A DNA stretch of 64,000 bases from Chitinophagaceae bacterium (GCA_016704325.1 JADJAG010000001.1:310001-374000), one strand, 5' to 3'; positions 32,903-43,082 are shown, counted from the stretch's first letter. The notes: generated from the letters alone by a model not told the origin. Translations and numbers: made by a program.

Positions 32903-35317
32903 CTATTTCACCAATGCTATTTCAAGTACCTGCATCATATCATCTACATAATGAAATACGATGCCTTTGATAAACTCAGGGTTAATTTCTGAGATATCTT
33001 TTTCATTCATCCTGCAAAGTAATATCTCTTTCATGCCGGCACGTTTGGCCGCCAAAATTTTTTCCTTAATGCCTCCTACCGGCAATACTTTGCCACGAAG
33101 TGTTATTTCGCCTGTCATCGCGAGGAATTTCTTCACTTTTCTACCGCTAAATGCAGAGGCAATAGCCGAAAGCATGGTAACACCGGCAGATGGGCCATCT
33201 TTTGGAATTGCACCTTCGGGCACGTGTATATGAATATCCTTTTTGTCAAGATCATCTTGTTTGATCCCGATCTTATCAGCATGCGATTTAATAAAAGTAA
33301 GTGCAGTTGAAGCAGACTCTTTCATTACATCACCAAGATTGCCGGTAAGTTTAAGGTTACCTTTTCCTTTACTCAAAAGCGTTTCAACATACAGAATTTC
33401 TCCTCCTACATAGGTCCATGCCAGTCCAATAGCTACTCCCGGAGGATTTTCTTCCTGGTACATCTCCGCATCAAACCGTTTAATGCCAAGTATGCGTTTA
33501 ATATCATCAAGAGATAATTCTGCGCTGCGCCGTTCATTAAGTGCAACATCCTTTGCTATGGAACGCATTACACCTGCCAGCTTTCGATCCAGGTCTCTCA
33601 CTCCCGACTCCCGGGTATAATCTTCAATTATTTTCTGTATCACCGGCTTTGAAAAGTGCACATGCTTATTTTTCAATCCATGCGCTTCCAATTGCTTCGG
33701 AATTAAATGTCTTTCTGCAATTTGAATCTTCTCTTCCACGCTGTACCCACTGATATCAATGATCTCCATCCTGTCGCGCAAAGCAGGCTGAATCGTTGCC
33801 AGAGAATTCGCCGTGGCAATAAACAACACCTTTGAGAGATCATACTCTAACTCCACATACTGATCGTAGAATGAATTATTCTGTTCAGGATCCAGCACTT
33901 CCAATAGTGCGGAGGAAGGATCGCCCCTGAAGTCTGCTCCCACTTTATCTATTTCATCCAAAACAAAAACAGGATTGGATGTTTGCGCTTTCTTCAACGA
34001 TTGGATAATACGTCCAGGCATAGCTCCAATATAGGTCTTGCGATGGCCACGGATTTCTGCTTCATCATGCAAACCACCAAGTGACATTCGAACATACTTG
34101 CGGTTCAGCGCCTTGCCAATTGATTTTCCCAAAGAGGTCTTACCTACTCCCGGAGGCCCTACAAAGCAAAGGATGGGTGATTTAAGGTCTCCTTTTAGTT
34201 TTAAAACGGCGAGGTATTCCAATATACGGTCTTTGACTTTTTCAAGGCCGTAATGATCCTGTTCCAGTATTTTCTTTGCACGCTTTAAATCGAACTTATC
34301 CTTGGTGTAAACGCCCCAGGGAAGGTCCAACAGCAATTCCAAATAGTTTAGAATCACCCCATGTTCAGCTGCAGCCGGATTCATGCGTTGCAGTTTACTT
34401 ACTTCCTTTTCAAAATGCTCAGCAACAGGCTTTGTCCATTTCTTTTTTGCTGCCCGATCTCTTAGGTTTTGGATTTCTTTTTCAATAGAATCAGAACTGC
34501 CAAGTTCCTCCTGAATCGTTTTTAGCTGCTGCTGCAAGAAATAATCCTTCTGTTGCTTTTCAATATCTGATCGTACTTTGCTTTGAATCTTATTCTTTAA
34601 CTCCAATACCTGAATTTCTGATTCCAGTTGAACCAGAACGGCTTGTGCCCTTTCTTTCAGGTCATTCAACTCCAGCACTTTCTGCTTCTCTTTTAATTCT
34701 ATGGATAGATTATTTGCAATAAAATTAATCAGGAAGCCGGGAGAGTCAATGTTTCGTAACATGATGCTGGCTTCAGTCGGTATATTCGGCGACAGTTTAA
34801 TGATGTTACCAGCCATTTCTTTCAAAGAAGAAACCATGGCTTCAAATTGCTTATCCTCTAAATAAGGGATGTCACTTAAAACGTCAATGGTAGCTTTAAA
34901 GTAGGGATCGGATGCAATGAATTCGCGTATAGAAAACCTGACCTTGCCCTGAATAATAGCTGTTGTACTCCCATCAGGCATCTTCAGCATTTTGAGGATC
35001 TTCGCCATCGTTCCTACTTTATGAAGGTCTTTGAACTCAGGCTCCTCTACATTTGAATCCAATTGGGCGATAACACCAATAAAGCGATCGGCAGCATATG
35101 CATCCCGTACAGCCTTGATCGACTTATCCCTGCCAACCGTAATAGGAATCACAACACCCGGAAATAAAACCGTATTACGAAGCGGGAGCACCGGAATTAC
35201 ATCAGCAAAGACGTCTTTCTTGCCATCCCCTTCCTCTTCCAATGTTATTAATGGCATGAATTCAATGTCTTCTTCCATACCCTGCAATGCTTTTAACGAA
35301 TTCTGAAAGTTCATCAT
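32903..35317 (-). CDS. lon: ATP-dependent Lon protease
   Basis: An 804-residue cytosolic AAA+ serine protease that degrades damaged and regulatory proteins. It has the N-terminal substrate domain (VLPLRNTVLFPGVVIPI), a coiled-coil region, Walker A GPPGVGKTSLGKS (~385), Walker B PVFVLDEIDKV, and the protease domain. The catalytic dyad is Ser710 (PKDGPSAGV) and Lys753 (GGIKEK). Two adjacent ATGs (35317, 35314) can serve as start. A promoter box lies ~50 bases upstream and a perfect 14-base palindrome sits in the leader, so it may be regulated, as heat-shock lon genes often are. Confidence 0.97.
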   Translation of the reverse strand: MMNFQNSLKALQGMEEDIEFMPLITLEEEGDGKKDVFADVIPVLPLRNTVLFPGVVIPITVGRDKSIKAVRDAYAADRFIGVIAQLDSNVEEPEFKDLHKVGTMAKILKMLKMPDGSTTAIIQGKVRFSIREFIASDPYFKATIDVLSDIPYLEDKQFEAMVSSLKEMAGNIIKLSPNIPTEASIMLRNIDSPGFLINFIANNLSIELKEKQKVLELNDLKERAQAVLVQLESEIQVLELKNKIQSKVRSDIEKQQKDYFLQQQLKTIQEELGSSDSIEKEIQNLRDRAAKKKWTKPVAEHFEKEVSKLQRMNPAAAEHGVILNYLELLLDLPWGVYTKDKFDLKRAKKILEQDHYGLEKVKDRILEYLAVLKLKGDLKSPILCFVGPPGVGKTSLGKSIGKALNRKYVRMSLGGLHDEAEIRGHRKTYIGAMPGRIIQSLKKAQTSNPVFVLDEIDKVGADFRGDPSSALLEVLDPEQNNSFYDQYVELEYDLSKVLFIATANSLATIQPALRDRMEIIDISGYSVEEKIQIAERHLIPKQLEAHGLKNKHVHFSKPVIQKIIEDYTRESGVRDLDRKLAGVMRSIAKDVALNERRSAELSLDDIKRILGIKRFDAEMYQEENPPGVAIGLAWTYVGGEILYVETLLSKGKGNLKLTGNLGDVMKESASTALTFIKSHADKIGIKQDDLDKKDIHIHVPEGAIPKDGPSAGVTMLSAIASAFSGRKVKKFLAMTGEITLRGKVLPVGGIKEKILAAKRAGMKEILLCRMNEKDISEINPEFIKGIVFHYVDDMMQVLEIALVK

Positions 35318-35322
35318 CTTTG

Positions 35323-35336
35323 GTTGTAATTACAAC
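35323..35336. promoter_or_regulatory. Perfect 14-bp palindrome in the lon leader
   Basis: GTTGTAATTACAAC reads the same on both strands. It lies five bases upstream of the lon start and between it and the -7 box. It may be an operator for a dimeric repressor, or it may form a weak RNA hairpin hiding the start region. No second copy was noticed in the window. Confidence 0.45.
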
Positions 35337-35367
35337 TTTTATATAGTTCATGCTCCATTTAGAACAG

Positions 35368-35375
35368 CAAACTTA
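35368..35375 (-). promoter_or_regulatory. -7 box (TAAGTTTG) for lon
   Basis: Perfect TAnnTTTG match 50 bases before the lon ATG; no matching -33 TTG was found. Confidence 0.4.
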
Positions 35376-35587
35376 GCATTTGAAATTCTATAAGCATATG
35401 AACGGAGTCAAATACCCCGCCATGCTGACTTTTATAGGTAAATCGGAAATTTTGGCTGAAAATGACTTAATTATTCACGACTTATTTGCTGAATGCTGGG
35501 AATTGCGATCACTTATGCAGTTCATTAGCTATGCATTGGTTACCTAATAGGCCTTTCCGGAGATTAACTATCAAGCAAAAAGTATCT

Positions 35588-36430
35588 TCAGGCAGACTCC
35601 CTCATTAATTTCGATAATCCGTTCTTACAAAAATATTGGCCTGCTGCCTTTTTCTTTTCCAGTAGCTGAAAATTTAGCTTCGTGTCTTCTTCTCTTCCGC
35701 TCCTGCCATGGAATAAATGATATTGCCTGGCAACATATTTCATTGACTTTAGTTTAATGCCAGCTTTCAGCAGCCTCCATTCCAGGTCAATATCCTCTCC
35801 CACACCTATCCTCACATAATCTTCATCAAAACCATTTACCATCAAAAGGTCACTTTTCATGATTCCCATGCTACACCCCCAAAAACCTACTTTGGCTCTT
35901 TGAAACTTCAGCACCCATGGCATGTAAAATGCATGCTTTTTTTGCTCGCTTTGCGATAACAGAATATTACACAAGTTGAGTTTCTGAAGGTTTCCTGATT
36001 TAAGCAATTTATCGGTCAGTTGCCTGTCCAGATATACCCTTCTGCCAAATAAGCAATAACCTTCCTTCGCTTGCTGAACAAATTCCATCAGGTAGTTGTG
36101 ATGAAGCACAGAGTCGCCATCAATAAACTGGAGATACTTTCCGTTAGCTGCTAAGACGGCTTTATTAAGTATCTTGTTTTTGAGGAATCCTTCATCTGGT
36201 TGATGTACATGCAATATCGGAAAACTGAAATTATTTCTTGCTGTAATAATAAAATCTTTCATGTTGCTGTCTTCATCATCTTCAGCAATTATAACCTCAA
36301 AATTTCGGTAAGATTGCCTTTCAAGTGATAAGAGTACAAGTTCAAGAAACGGAACATTCTTATAAACAGCCACGATTACCGAAGTATACGGAGCAGATGA
36401 TTCCTTGTATGCATGGGTTCCCAAATTCAC
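35588..36430 (-). CDS. Family 2 glycosyltransferase
   Basis: A 280-residue GT-A-fold transferase that moves a sugar from a nucleotide donor to a surface glycan or lipid. Motifs include SVIVAVYKNVPFLELVLLSL at the N-terminus, EVIIAEDDEDS, the DxD-like QFIDGDSVLHHNY, and the galactosyltransferase-like C-terminal part VNGFDEDYVRIGVGEDIDLEW. No membrane helix is seen. The start is GTG at 36430. It stands between lon and clpB without other glycan genes, so the acceptor is unknown. Confidence 0.88.
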   Translation of the reverse strand: MNLGTHAYKESSAPYTSVIVAVYKNVPFLELVLLSLERQSYRNFEVIIAEDDEDSNMKDFIITARNNFSFPILHVHQPDEGFLKNKILNKAVLAANGKYLQFIDGDSVLHHNYLMEFVQQAKEGYCLFGRRVYLDRQLTDKLLKSGNLQKLNLCNILLSQSEQKKHAFYMPWVLKFQRAKVGFWGCSMGIMKSDLLMVNGFDEDYVRIGVGEDIDLEWRLLKAGIKLKSMKYVARQYHLFHGRSGREEDTKLNFQLLEKKKAAGQYFCKNGLSKLMRESA

Positions 36431-36512
36431 AAATTGGTATTTTTTGCAATAATATCAATTTCCGTCATTGAAAAATAACAGTTCATGAGAGGAATGAAAA
36501 TAAAATCTTTTA

Positions 36513-39140
36513 TCATGCCGTCTCTGCTTCCATCTTTAGTTTTCCTGCATTTTTAAACTTAAATTCCCGTTTGCCATTCGTAGTCACCAGGATATCATCA
36601 TCGCTGCTGATTGTGCCAGCCAAAAGTTTCTTAGACAATTCATTTACAATGTCCTTTTGAATCACTCTTTTTAATGGCCTCGCTCCAAACTGAGGGTCAT
36701 ATCCTTCATCAGATAGCTGCTCCACCACTTCTTCGGTAAATCCGATCCTGATATTGTTCTTTAATAACATTTTTTCCAATCCCTTCAATTGCAGACGGAC
36801 TATTTCTTTAATCTCGCTTCTCATAAGAGGTGCGAATAGTATGATATCGTCTATCCGGTTTAAGAATTCCGGACGTACCGATTTCTTCAGTTGTTCCATC
36901 ACCTCCAGCTTAGTGGTTTCCATAATGCTCTGCTTATTCCTTTCATCTACTTTTTCAAAGTTCTCCTGTATAATGCCTGAGCCGAAATTGGATGTCATAA
37001 TAATGATGGTGTTTTTGAAATTTACCACCCGACCTTTGTTATCCGTAAGCCTGCCATCGTCAAGTACCTGTAGCAGAATGTTAAATACATCAGGATGAGC
37101 TTTCTCAAATTCATCCAGCAGGATTACTGAATATGGCTTGCGTCGAACGGCCTCTGTCAACTGACCTCCTTCATCATAACCAACGTAACCGGGAGGAGCT
37201 CCAATCAATCGCGAGACAGCATGTCGCTCCTGGTATTCGCTCATGTCAATACGAGCCATAGCGCCATCATCGTTAAACAGGACTTCAGCCAATGCTTTGG
37301 CAAGTTCAGTTTTCCCTACACCTGTTGTCCCAAGAAATATAAAAGACCCAATCGGTCGTTTTGCGTCTTGCAATCCTGCACGGCTTCTCCTGATTGCATC
37401 ACTCACTGCAACAATAGCCTCTTCCTGGCCTACAACCCTGCGGTGTAACTCATCTTCAAGATGCAGCAGCTTCTCTTTCTCTGATTGCAACATCCGGGAA
37501 ACGGGCACGCCCGTCCACTTTGAAACGATTTCGGCAATATCTTCTGCATCCACCTCCTCTTTCAGCATCCGGCTTCCTTTGTTTATCTGCTCCAACTGCA
37601 ATTCAAATTCTTTCAGTTTCTGTTCTGCTTCACGAATCTTTCCATATCGCAATTCAGCCACTTTTCCATAATCACCGATACGTTCAGCTTGTTCAGCCTG
37701 TAGCTTAAATTCTTCAATGGATTGTTTAGTTATCTGAACCTGGTCGGCAATATCCTTTTCTGATTGCCACTTTGCTTTTAAGTCATTTCTGTCAGCAGTC
37801 AGGTTCGCGATCTCTTTGTTCAGCTCATCCAGTTTCTTTTTATCATTTTCTCTCTTAATAGCTTCCCGTTCAATTTCCAATTGCCGGATGCGGCGTTCAA
37901 TCTCATCCAACTCTTCTGGCAACGAATCCATTTGCAGCCGAAGTTTGGCAGCAGCTTCATCTATCAGGTCGATAGCCTTATCAGGAAGGAAACGATCGGA
38001 AATATAACGGTGAGAAAGTTCTACTGCCGAAATGATGGCTTCATCCTTGATTCTGACTTTGTGATGTGTTTCATAGCGTTCTTTTAATCCCCGCAAAATG
38101 GAAACGGCATCCTCTTCATTAGGTTCGTCAATCATTACCTTTTGAAAACGGCGCTCCAATGCTTTATCCTTTTCAAAGTATTTTTGGTATTCATTCAAAG
38201 TCGTCGCGCCAATAGTTCTTAATTCTCCACGTGCAAGAGCGGGCTTCAGAATATTTGCTGCATCCATTGCGCCTTCTGTAGCACCTGCTCCAATTAGCGT
38301 GTGTATCTCATCAATGAATAAAATAATTTGTCCGTCACTATCTGTTACTTCTTTAATTACTGCTTTAAGCCGCTCTTCAAAGTCTCCTCTGAACTTTGCC
38401 CCGGCCAGCAATGCACCCGTATCAAGTGCATATATATTTTTCGATTTAAGATTCTCAGGAATATCTCCATTAACGATACGGTGCGCAATGCCTTCCGCAA
38501 TGGCTGTCTTTCCAACGCCCGGTTCACCAACAAGGATCGGATTATTCTTTGTTCTCCTAGATAGAATATGTAATACTCTTCTGATCTCTTCATCACGGCC
38601 TATTACTGGATCCAATTTGCCGGATTGTGCAAGCGAATTCAAATTCTTCGCATACTTGTTGAGTGCATTGTATGACGATTCCGCACTCTGATCTGTCACC
38701 TTTCTTCCTTTGCGTAGCTCAGCGATGGCCAGTTTGAGCTCCTTCTCATTAAGGCCCGCATCCTTCAGAATTTTCGCTGTATTATCTTTTGCACTTAACA
38801 ATGCCAACAACAGATGCTCAACTGAAATAAAATCATCTTTGTATTCTTTCAAATAGCTCTGTGCTTTCAACATTACCTGGTTGCACTCATTGGAAAGGTA
38901 TTGACCACTACCTCCACTTACTTTAGGATACGTATTAATCTGATCATCAATTTTTGCTTCAAGGTGTCCGGGATTTACGCCTGTTTTCTTAAGAAGAAAA
39001 TCCACAACATGTTCATCAACTAACAATAATCCTTTCAGCAAATGCGCTGTTTCAATCGATTGATGTTGATTTGCGAAAGCTAATTCCTGTGCTTTTTGAA
39101 TAGCTTCCTGCGATTTTATAGTCAGGTTATTTGGGTTCAT
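36513..39140 (-). CDS. clpB: ClpB disaggregase
   Basis: An 875-residue hexameric AAA+ chaperone that resolubilises aggregates with DnaK. It has the N-terminal Clp repeat domain (LTIKSQEAIQKAQELA...HLLKGLL), NBD1 with GEPGVGKTA and VLFIDEIHTLIGAG-like LFIDEIHTLIGAG, and the long coiled-coil middle domain (~410-530). NBD2 follows with GTTGVGKTELAKALAE, DMSEYQERHAVSRLIGAPPG and VILLDEFEKAHPDV, then the C-terminal oligomerisation domain. Length and order match ClpB rather than ClpA/ClpC. The start is ATG at 39140. It lies near lon; both are typically induced by heat. Confidence 0.97.
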   Translation of the reverse strand: MNPNNLTIKSQEAIQKAQELAFANQHQSIETAHLLKGLLLVDEHVVDFLLKKTGVNPGHLEAKIDDQINTYPKVSGGSGQYLSNECNQVMLKAQSYLKEYKDDFISVEHLLLALLSAKDNTAKILKDAGLNEKELKLAIAELRKGRKVTDQSAESSYNALNKYAKNLNSLAQSGKLDPVIGRDEEIRRVLHILSRRTKNNPILVGEPGVGKTAIAEGIAHRIVNGDIPENLKSKNIYALDTGALLAGAKFRGDFEERLKAVIKEVTDSDGQIILFIDEIHTLIGAGATEGAMDAANILKPALARGELRTIGATTLNEYQKYFEKDKALERRFQKVMIDEPNEEDAVSILRGLKERYETHHKVRIKDEAIISAVELSHRYISDRFLPDKAIDLIDEAAAKLRLQMDSLPEELDEIERRIRQLEIEREAIKRENDKKKLDELNKEIANLTADRNDLKAKWQSEKDIADQVQITKQSIEEFKLQAEQAERIGDYGKVAELRYGKIREAEQKLKEFELQLEQINKGSRMLKEEVDAEDIAEIVSKWTGVPVSRMLQSEKEKLLHLEDELHRRVVGQEEAIVAVSDAIRRSRAGLQDAKRPIGSFIFLGTTGVGKTELAKALAEVLFNDDGAMARIDMSEYQERHAVSRLIGAPPGYVGYDEGGQLTEAVRRKPYSVILLDEFEKAHPDVFNILLQVLDDGRLTDNKGRVVNFKNTIIIMTSNFGSGIIQENFEKVDERNKQSIMETTKLEVMEQLKKSVRPEFLNRIDDIILFAPLMRSEIKEIVRLQLKGLEKMLLKNNIRIGFTEEVVEQLSDEGYDPQFGARPLKRVIQKDIVNELSKKLLAGTISSDDDILVTTNGKREFKFKNAGKLKMEAETA

Positions 39141-39508
39141 TCCATTTTTTATTATGATGCTGTTTCGTCAAATACACTGCCAGCTACTTCATTATCAGAT
39201 GTATCCTGCAATTTTGGCGCATAACTGTTAAAACAGGAGACTTTATGTCAATAGTGTATCGATTAATAGAATCAAACAAAGTAATAGTGTTGGCAGATTC
39301 CCTCCCTTTTTCAGCCAGATTAGGTGGTTTGCATGAAAGCACCTAACTTTAGAAGTCCAACTTGAAGTAAGCGTAAATTATATGTTGCTTCTCCGCAACC
39401 TGGCAGGGCCTGAATAAGAGGAGTTGATTAGATCACAATAGTCAATCAGCCTCTGATAGATTGATCGTTTCGAAAATTCTTTTATTCATCTCAATAAACA
39501 AGGAGATC
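39141..39508. other. 368-base intergenic region
   Basis: The region separates divergent clpB and the DUF4397 gene and should hold both promoters. I see no convincing open frame, RNA gene, hairpin terminator or perfect TAnnTTTG box. The only clear signal is AGGAGA just upstream of the DUF4397 ATG. Confidence 0.5.
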
Positions 39509-40213
39509 ATGAAAAGCAAGAAACCGATTCATTTCCATTTTAGCCACTACATCTGTGTGATCTTACTACTAGCAACTTTGAGTTGTAAGAAAGCTCCAGC
39601 TACATATAAAGTAATGTTGGTACATGCATCAACAGGTACGGCCAAAGTAGACTTCTACCTTCAGGGAAATATTGCCGAGCGCAACATCCTGTTTGGAGAA
39701 AACACCGGTTACCTGGAAGCAATTGTTGAAGGAGATGATAAGTTTGTTGCTGAGATCAAAGCTTCAGCCACAGGTTCCCTTTTGGCTACTGAATTTGACC
39801 CTCAATTGATTGCAGATGCGCATTACTCAATGTATATTTTTGGCAATACTGCTGAACTTTCCAAAGTGTTACTTAATGATGAATATGAAGAACCGCAAAC
39901 CGGCCATGCGCTGGTCAGGTTTGTGCATATGAGTGCAGATGCCCCTGCATTGGATGTACTGGCAAATGGAGTTCCTGTTGTTACAAACAAGGCCTATTAT
40001 GGCAATAGTAAGTTCAACGGTGCAACCGGATTTCAAGAAGTTCTTTCCGGAAAATATACCATCTCATTTCAGACTAATGGGACCGGGGATATGATTATGT
40101 CAGCAGCTGATATCAATTTGGAGGCCGGAAAAGTTTATACTTTGTATGCCAAGGGATTGTTAAATGGAACAGGAGCGCATGCATTAGATCTGGGCGTAGT
40201 CAGAATGAAATAG
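39509..40213 (+). CDS. DUF4397 lipoprotein
   Basis: A lipoprotein of 234 residues (lipobox TLSC) with DUF4397-type beta-sandwich repeats. The pattern 'VxHASTGTAKVDFYL...' recurs as 'VRFVHMSADAPALDVLANG', and the C-terminus ends YTLYAKGLLNGTG. It is presumably on the outer membrane or in the periplasm; the function is unknown. The ATG at 39509 is chosen. It is preceded by AGGAGA at 39501-39506, a good Shine-Dalgarno that is rare in this window; the longer frame from 39461 starts before it. Confidence 0.85.
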   Translation: MKSKKPIHFHFSHYICVILLLATLSCKKAPATYKVMLVHASTGTAKVDFYLQGNIAERNILFGENTGYLEAIVEGDDKFVAEIKASATGSLLATEFDPQLIADAHYSMYIFGNTAELSKVLLNDEYEEPQTGHALVRFVHMSADAPALDVLANGVPVVTNKAYYGNSKFNGATGFQEVLSGKYTISFQTNGTGDMIMSAADINLEAGKVYTLYAKGLLNGTGAHALDLGVVRMK

Positions 40214-40240
40214 TTTAATGCAGTCGGCATGGTCAGTATA

Positions 40241-40248
40241 TATATTTG
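40241..40248 (+). promoter_or_regulatory. Candidate -7 box (TATATTTG) for queG
   Basis: Perfect TAnnTTTG match in an AT-rich run, 75 bases before the queG ATG; weaker evidence than boxes close to the start. Confidence 0.3.
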
Positions 40249-40323
40249 TACCAAAGTGTTTCTAATATAATAAGCTCAAACACCTATCTAGCCCTGAATG
40301 CTTATTTTCGGGGATAGCTCGTA

Positions 40324-41274
40324 ATGCTTGAACTACAACCATCCACTCTGAACAGCAGTCAACATACCTTCCTGATCAAGCAAGAAGCACAACGGCTTCA
40401 ATTTGACTTTTGCGGTATTTCAAAAGCAGTCCCACTGAATGACGATGCCCGCAGGCTGGAATCCTGGCTTAATAAAGGATTTCATGGAAAAATGAAATAC
40501 ATGGAGAATCATTTTGATCTTCGGACCGATCCCACTAAACTGGTTCCGGGTGCTAAATCAGTCATTTCATTGCTATACAACTATTACCAGAATCAAAGCT
40601 CACTTGATAAAACAAAACCTAAAATAGCTAAGTATGCATTTGGAGATGACTATCACTTCATCATCAAAGAAAAGCTATATGAATTATTGCATACCATCGA
40701 GAATAGAATTGGCAATGTAACAGCAAGAGTGTTTGTAGACTCCGGACCTGTCCTTGAAAGAACCTGGGCGGCAAAAAGTGGTTTGGGTTGGGTCGGAAAA
40801 AACGGGAACCTGATCAACAAACAGCATGGATCATTTTATTTTTTGGCTGAAATTATTCTCGATGTTGAATTAGATTACGATGCTCCAATTAAGAACTATT
40901 GCGGTACGTGCACGCGTTGCATAGATGCTTGTCCAACCGATGCAATTTCAGAACGGAATGTAATTGACGGAAGCAAATGCATTTCCTACTTCACCATTGA
41001 ACTAAGAGAAGAAATCCCCCTTGAAATGAAGGGCAAATTTGAGGGATGGATGTTTGGATGTGATATTTGTCAGGATGTTTGTCCCTGGAACAGGTTTGCC
41101 AGGCAACATGAGGAATCGAAGTTTCTCCCTTCTGATCTACTCACCGCAATGAAAAAAGAGGATTGGGAAGAATTGACAGAAGAAATCTATGAACGGCTTT
41201 TTAAGAACTCCCCATTAAAACGCGCGAAGTTTGAGGGAATCAGACGCAACCTCTTATTTCTGAAGGATGACTAA
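40324..41274 (+). CDS. queG: Epoxyqueuosine reductase
   Basis: Reduces epoxyqueuosine to queuosine at tRNA position 34, using cobalamin and two [4Fe-4S] clusters. It is 316 residues long. The cluster ligands are in YCGTCTRCIDACPTDAI and FGCDICQDVCPWN. The N-terminal part has the family's FCGISKAV and RVFVDSGPVLERTWAAKSGLGWVGKN (ends quoted: RVFVDSGPVLERTW, SGLGWVGKN). The variant is full length without the HEAT-repeat extension of some homologues. The next gene also modifies tRNA (miaE) but lies on the other strand. Confidence 0.95.
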   Translation: MLELQPSTLNSSQHTFLIKQEAQRLQFDFCGISKAVPLNDDARRLESWLNKGFHGKMKYMENHFDLRTDPTKLVPGAKSVISLLYNYYQNQSSLDKTKPKIAKYAFGDDYHFIIKEKLYELLHTIENRIGNVTARVFVDSGPVLERTWAAKSGLGWVGKNGNLINKQHGSFYFLAEIILDVELDYDAPIKNYCGTCTRCIDACPTDAISERNVIDGSKCISYFTIELREEIPLEMKGKFEGWMFGCDICQDVCPWNRFARQHEESKFLPSDLLTAMKKEDWEELTEEIYERLFKNSPLKRAKFEGIRRNLLFLKDD

Positions 41275-41377
41275 TCTTCTGTAATAATATGATTGTCAGT
41301 ATTCAGATCTGTCATGCTATAATTTCTTAGGATTCATAAACCTGCCAGGATGGTGTCATCCTAAACCAATCACAACG

Positions 41378-41959
41378 CTAGTGAATTCTTGATCCGCTAA
41401 CCTCCAGGGTCTGCAAAATCCCCTTCTCTTCTTCCAGCATACTTTTCCACCGCTCATTCACAACTTTGGAAGGCATATATCTCTTAGCAAGCTTCATAAA
41501 TAATGTATAATGTCCGGCTTCCGATTCCATAAAGTGGCGATAGAATTTACGAAGCTCAGGTTGCGGCAATTTTTCTGACAAAAGTCTGAATCTTTCACAA
41601 CTCCTGGCTTCAATCAGTGCCGAAACCAGAAGTTTGTCCATGAGTTGACGCTCAACCCGGTCACCTGTTCGTATCATCTTTCTAAGTGCAATTACATAGT
41701 CATCTTTTCTTTGCCTACCCAGTTTTAGTTTTCTTTTCTTCAGTTCTGCAATTACCATTCTGAAATGTGCCCATTCTTCTGTTACGATAGGCGACAATTG
41801 TTGCACTAACTCTTCGCGATCAGGATAATTCTGTATCAATGAAATGCAGGTTGATGTCGCTTTCTGTTCGCAATAAGCATGGTCAGTAAGTATCTCTTCA
41901 AGCGACATGGAAGCAAGATCTGCCCACCTGGGATCAGTGGGAAGTTTAAGTCGAAACAT
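41378..41959 (-). CDS. miaE: tRNA 2-methylthio-N6-isopentenyladenosine hydroxylase
   Basis: A diiron monooxygenase that hydroxylates ms2i6A at tRNA position 37. It is 193 residues long with the four-helix ferritin-like pattern: LEEILTDHAYCEQKATSTC, VTEEWAHFRMV, SALIEARSCERFRLLSEKL and SEAGHYTLFMKLAKRY. The paired E...ExxH motifs are the metal ligands. The ATG at 41959 (MFRLKLPTDPRW) is chosen over a longer frame with a non-family start. MiaE needs O2, which suggests the organism can respire aerobically. Confidence 0.93.
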   Translation of the reverse strand: MFRLKLPTDPRWADLASMSLEEILTDHAYCEQKATSTCISLIQNYPDREELVQQLSPIVTEEWAHFRMVIAELKKRKLKLGRQRKDDYVIALRKMIRTGDRVERQLMDKLLVSALIEARSCERFRLLSEKLPQPELRKFYRHFMESEAGHYTLFMKLAKRYMPSKVVNERWKSMLEEEKGILQTLEVSGSRIH

Positions 41960-42101
41960 GTTTTTCCTGCGAAGATAAGGGCATTCATCAAACAGGCATA
42001 TTCCTAACAATGATCTTGCTTCTTATAGAATGATCATCGTTTCATTGAATGAACAGGATTTCCATTTCATTTTATGCTGCTGATTACGGATTTTTACAGC
42101 G

Positions 42102-43082
42102 ATGAAGATCCTGATCATCCGGTTCAGTTCCATTGGCGATATCGTACTTACCAGTCCGGTAGTAAGGTGCATACATCAACAAATAGCCGGAGTTGAAATC
42201 CATTACCTGACCAAATTCGCATACAGGGATATCATTGCATCTAATCCGTACATCACCAGAAAAATTTATGTAAAGGAAGATCTCACTAATGTGCTGAAAG
42301 AACTGAAAAAAGAGCGCTACGATTTCATACTTGACCTTCACAACAGCATACGTTCATTCCTGGTAAGGTTATATTTAGGGCGGCCTTCAGATGTTGTAAA
42401 TAAACTGAATATTGAAAAATGGCTTTATGTCAATTTCAAATGGAAGGTATTGCCTGACATTCATATAGTTGACCGTTACCTGGAACCGGTTCGAAAACTA
42501 AGCGTACTAAATGATGGCAAAGGTTTAGACTACTTTATTCCATCAGCAGATTATGTTTCAGCGGATCACCTACCGCTCACGCACCTTCATGGCTTTGTTG
42601 CGTTAGTAATTGGTGCGCGGCATGCTACTAAGAAGTTGCCATTGTGGAAGTTGCAAAGGCTTTGCAGCCTTTTGCCATTGCCTGTAATTTTGATTGGTGG
42701 ACCGGAAGATGCCGCCGACGGTTTGATTTTATCGGCTGCCGACCCTCTCAAGATATACAATGGTTGTGGAAAATACTCTTTAAATCAGTCCGCCTCTCTT
42801 GTTAAGCAATCGAAATATGTGATTACACACGATACCGGATTCATGCACATTGCAGCCGCATTCAGGAAAAAAATTATCTCCATTTGGGGTAATACGGTTC
42901 CTGAATTTGGCATGTATCCATATTTTAGCAATGGCCATATGGAGCCTGGAATGGTAGAGAATAAGAAATTAAATTGCCGGCCTTGTTCAAAAATCGGCTA
43001 TGAAAAATGTCCAAAAGGTCATTTCAATTGCATGAATCAACTTGAAGAAGAGCATATCATTGCAATCAGTCATACTTTTTGA
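42102..43082 (+). CDS. Family 9 glycosyltransferase (heptosyltransferase-like)
   Basis: A 326-residue GT-B transferase of the lipopolysaccharide heptosyltransferase family. It starts with ILIIRFSSIGDIVLTSPVVR and has the C-terminal donor-binding region: VITHDTGFMHIAAAFRKKII, SIWGNTVPEFGMYPY. A Cys-rich tail (NCRPCSKIGYEKCPKGHFNC) is common in Bacteroidota members. It probably adds heptose or another sugar to the LPS core. A heptose pathway is encoded ~11 kb away at 53.9-56.9 kb, which is compatible but not proof. Confidence 0.9.
   Translation: MKILIIRFSSIGDIVLTSPVVRCIHQQIAGVEIHYLTKFAYRDIIASNPYITRKIYVKEDLTNVLKELKKERYDFILDLHNSIRSFLVRLYLGRPSDVVNKLNIEKWLYVNFKWKVLPDIHIVDRYLEPVRKLSVLNDGKGLDYFIPSADYVSADHLPLTHLHGFVALVIGARHATKKLPLWKLQRLCSLLPLPVILIGGPEDAADGLILSAADPLKIYNGCGKYSLNQSASLVKQSKYVITHDTGFMHIAAAFRKKIISIWGNTVPEFGMYPYFSNGHMEPGMVENKKLNCRPCSKIGYEKCPKGHFNCMNQLEEEHIIAISHTF

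Noticed and set aside
37243..37671. 142-codon plus-strand frame within clpB
   Set aside because: Ser/Arg-rich antisense shadow of a highly conserved gene, with no start signal or family features.
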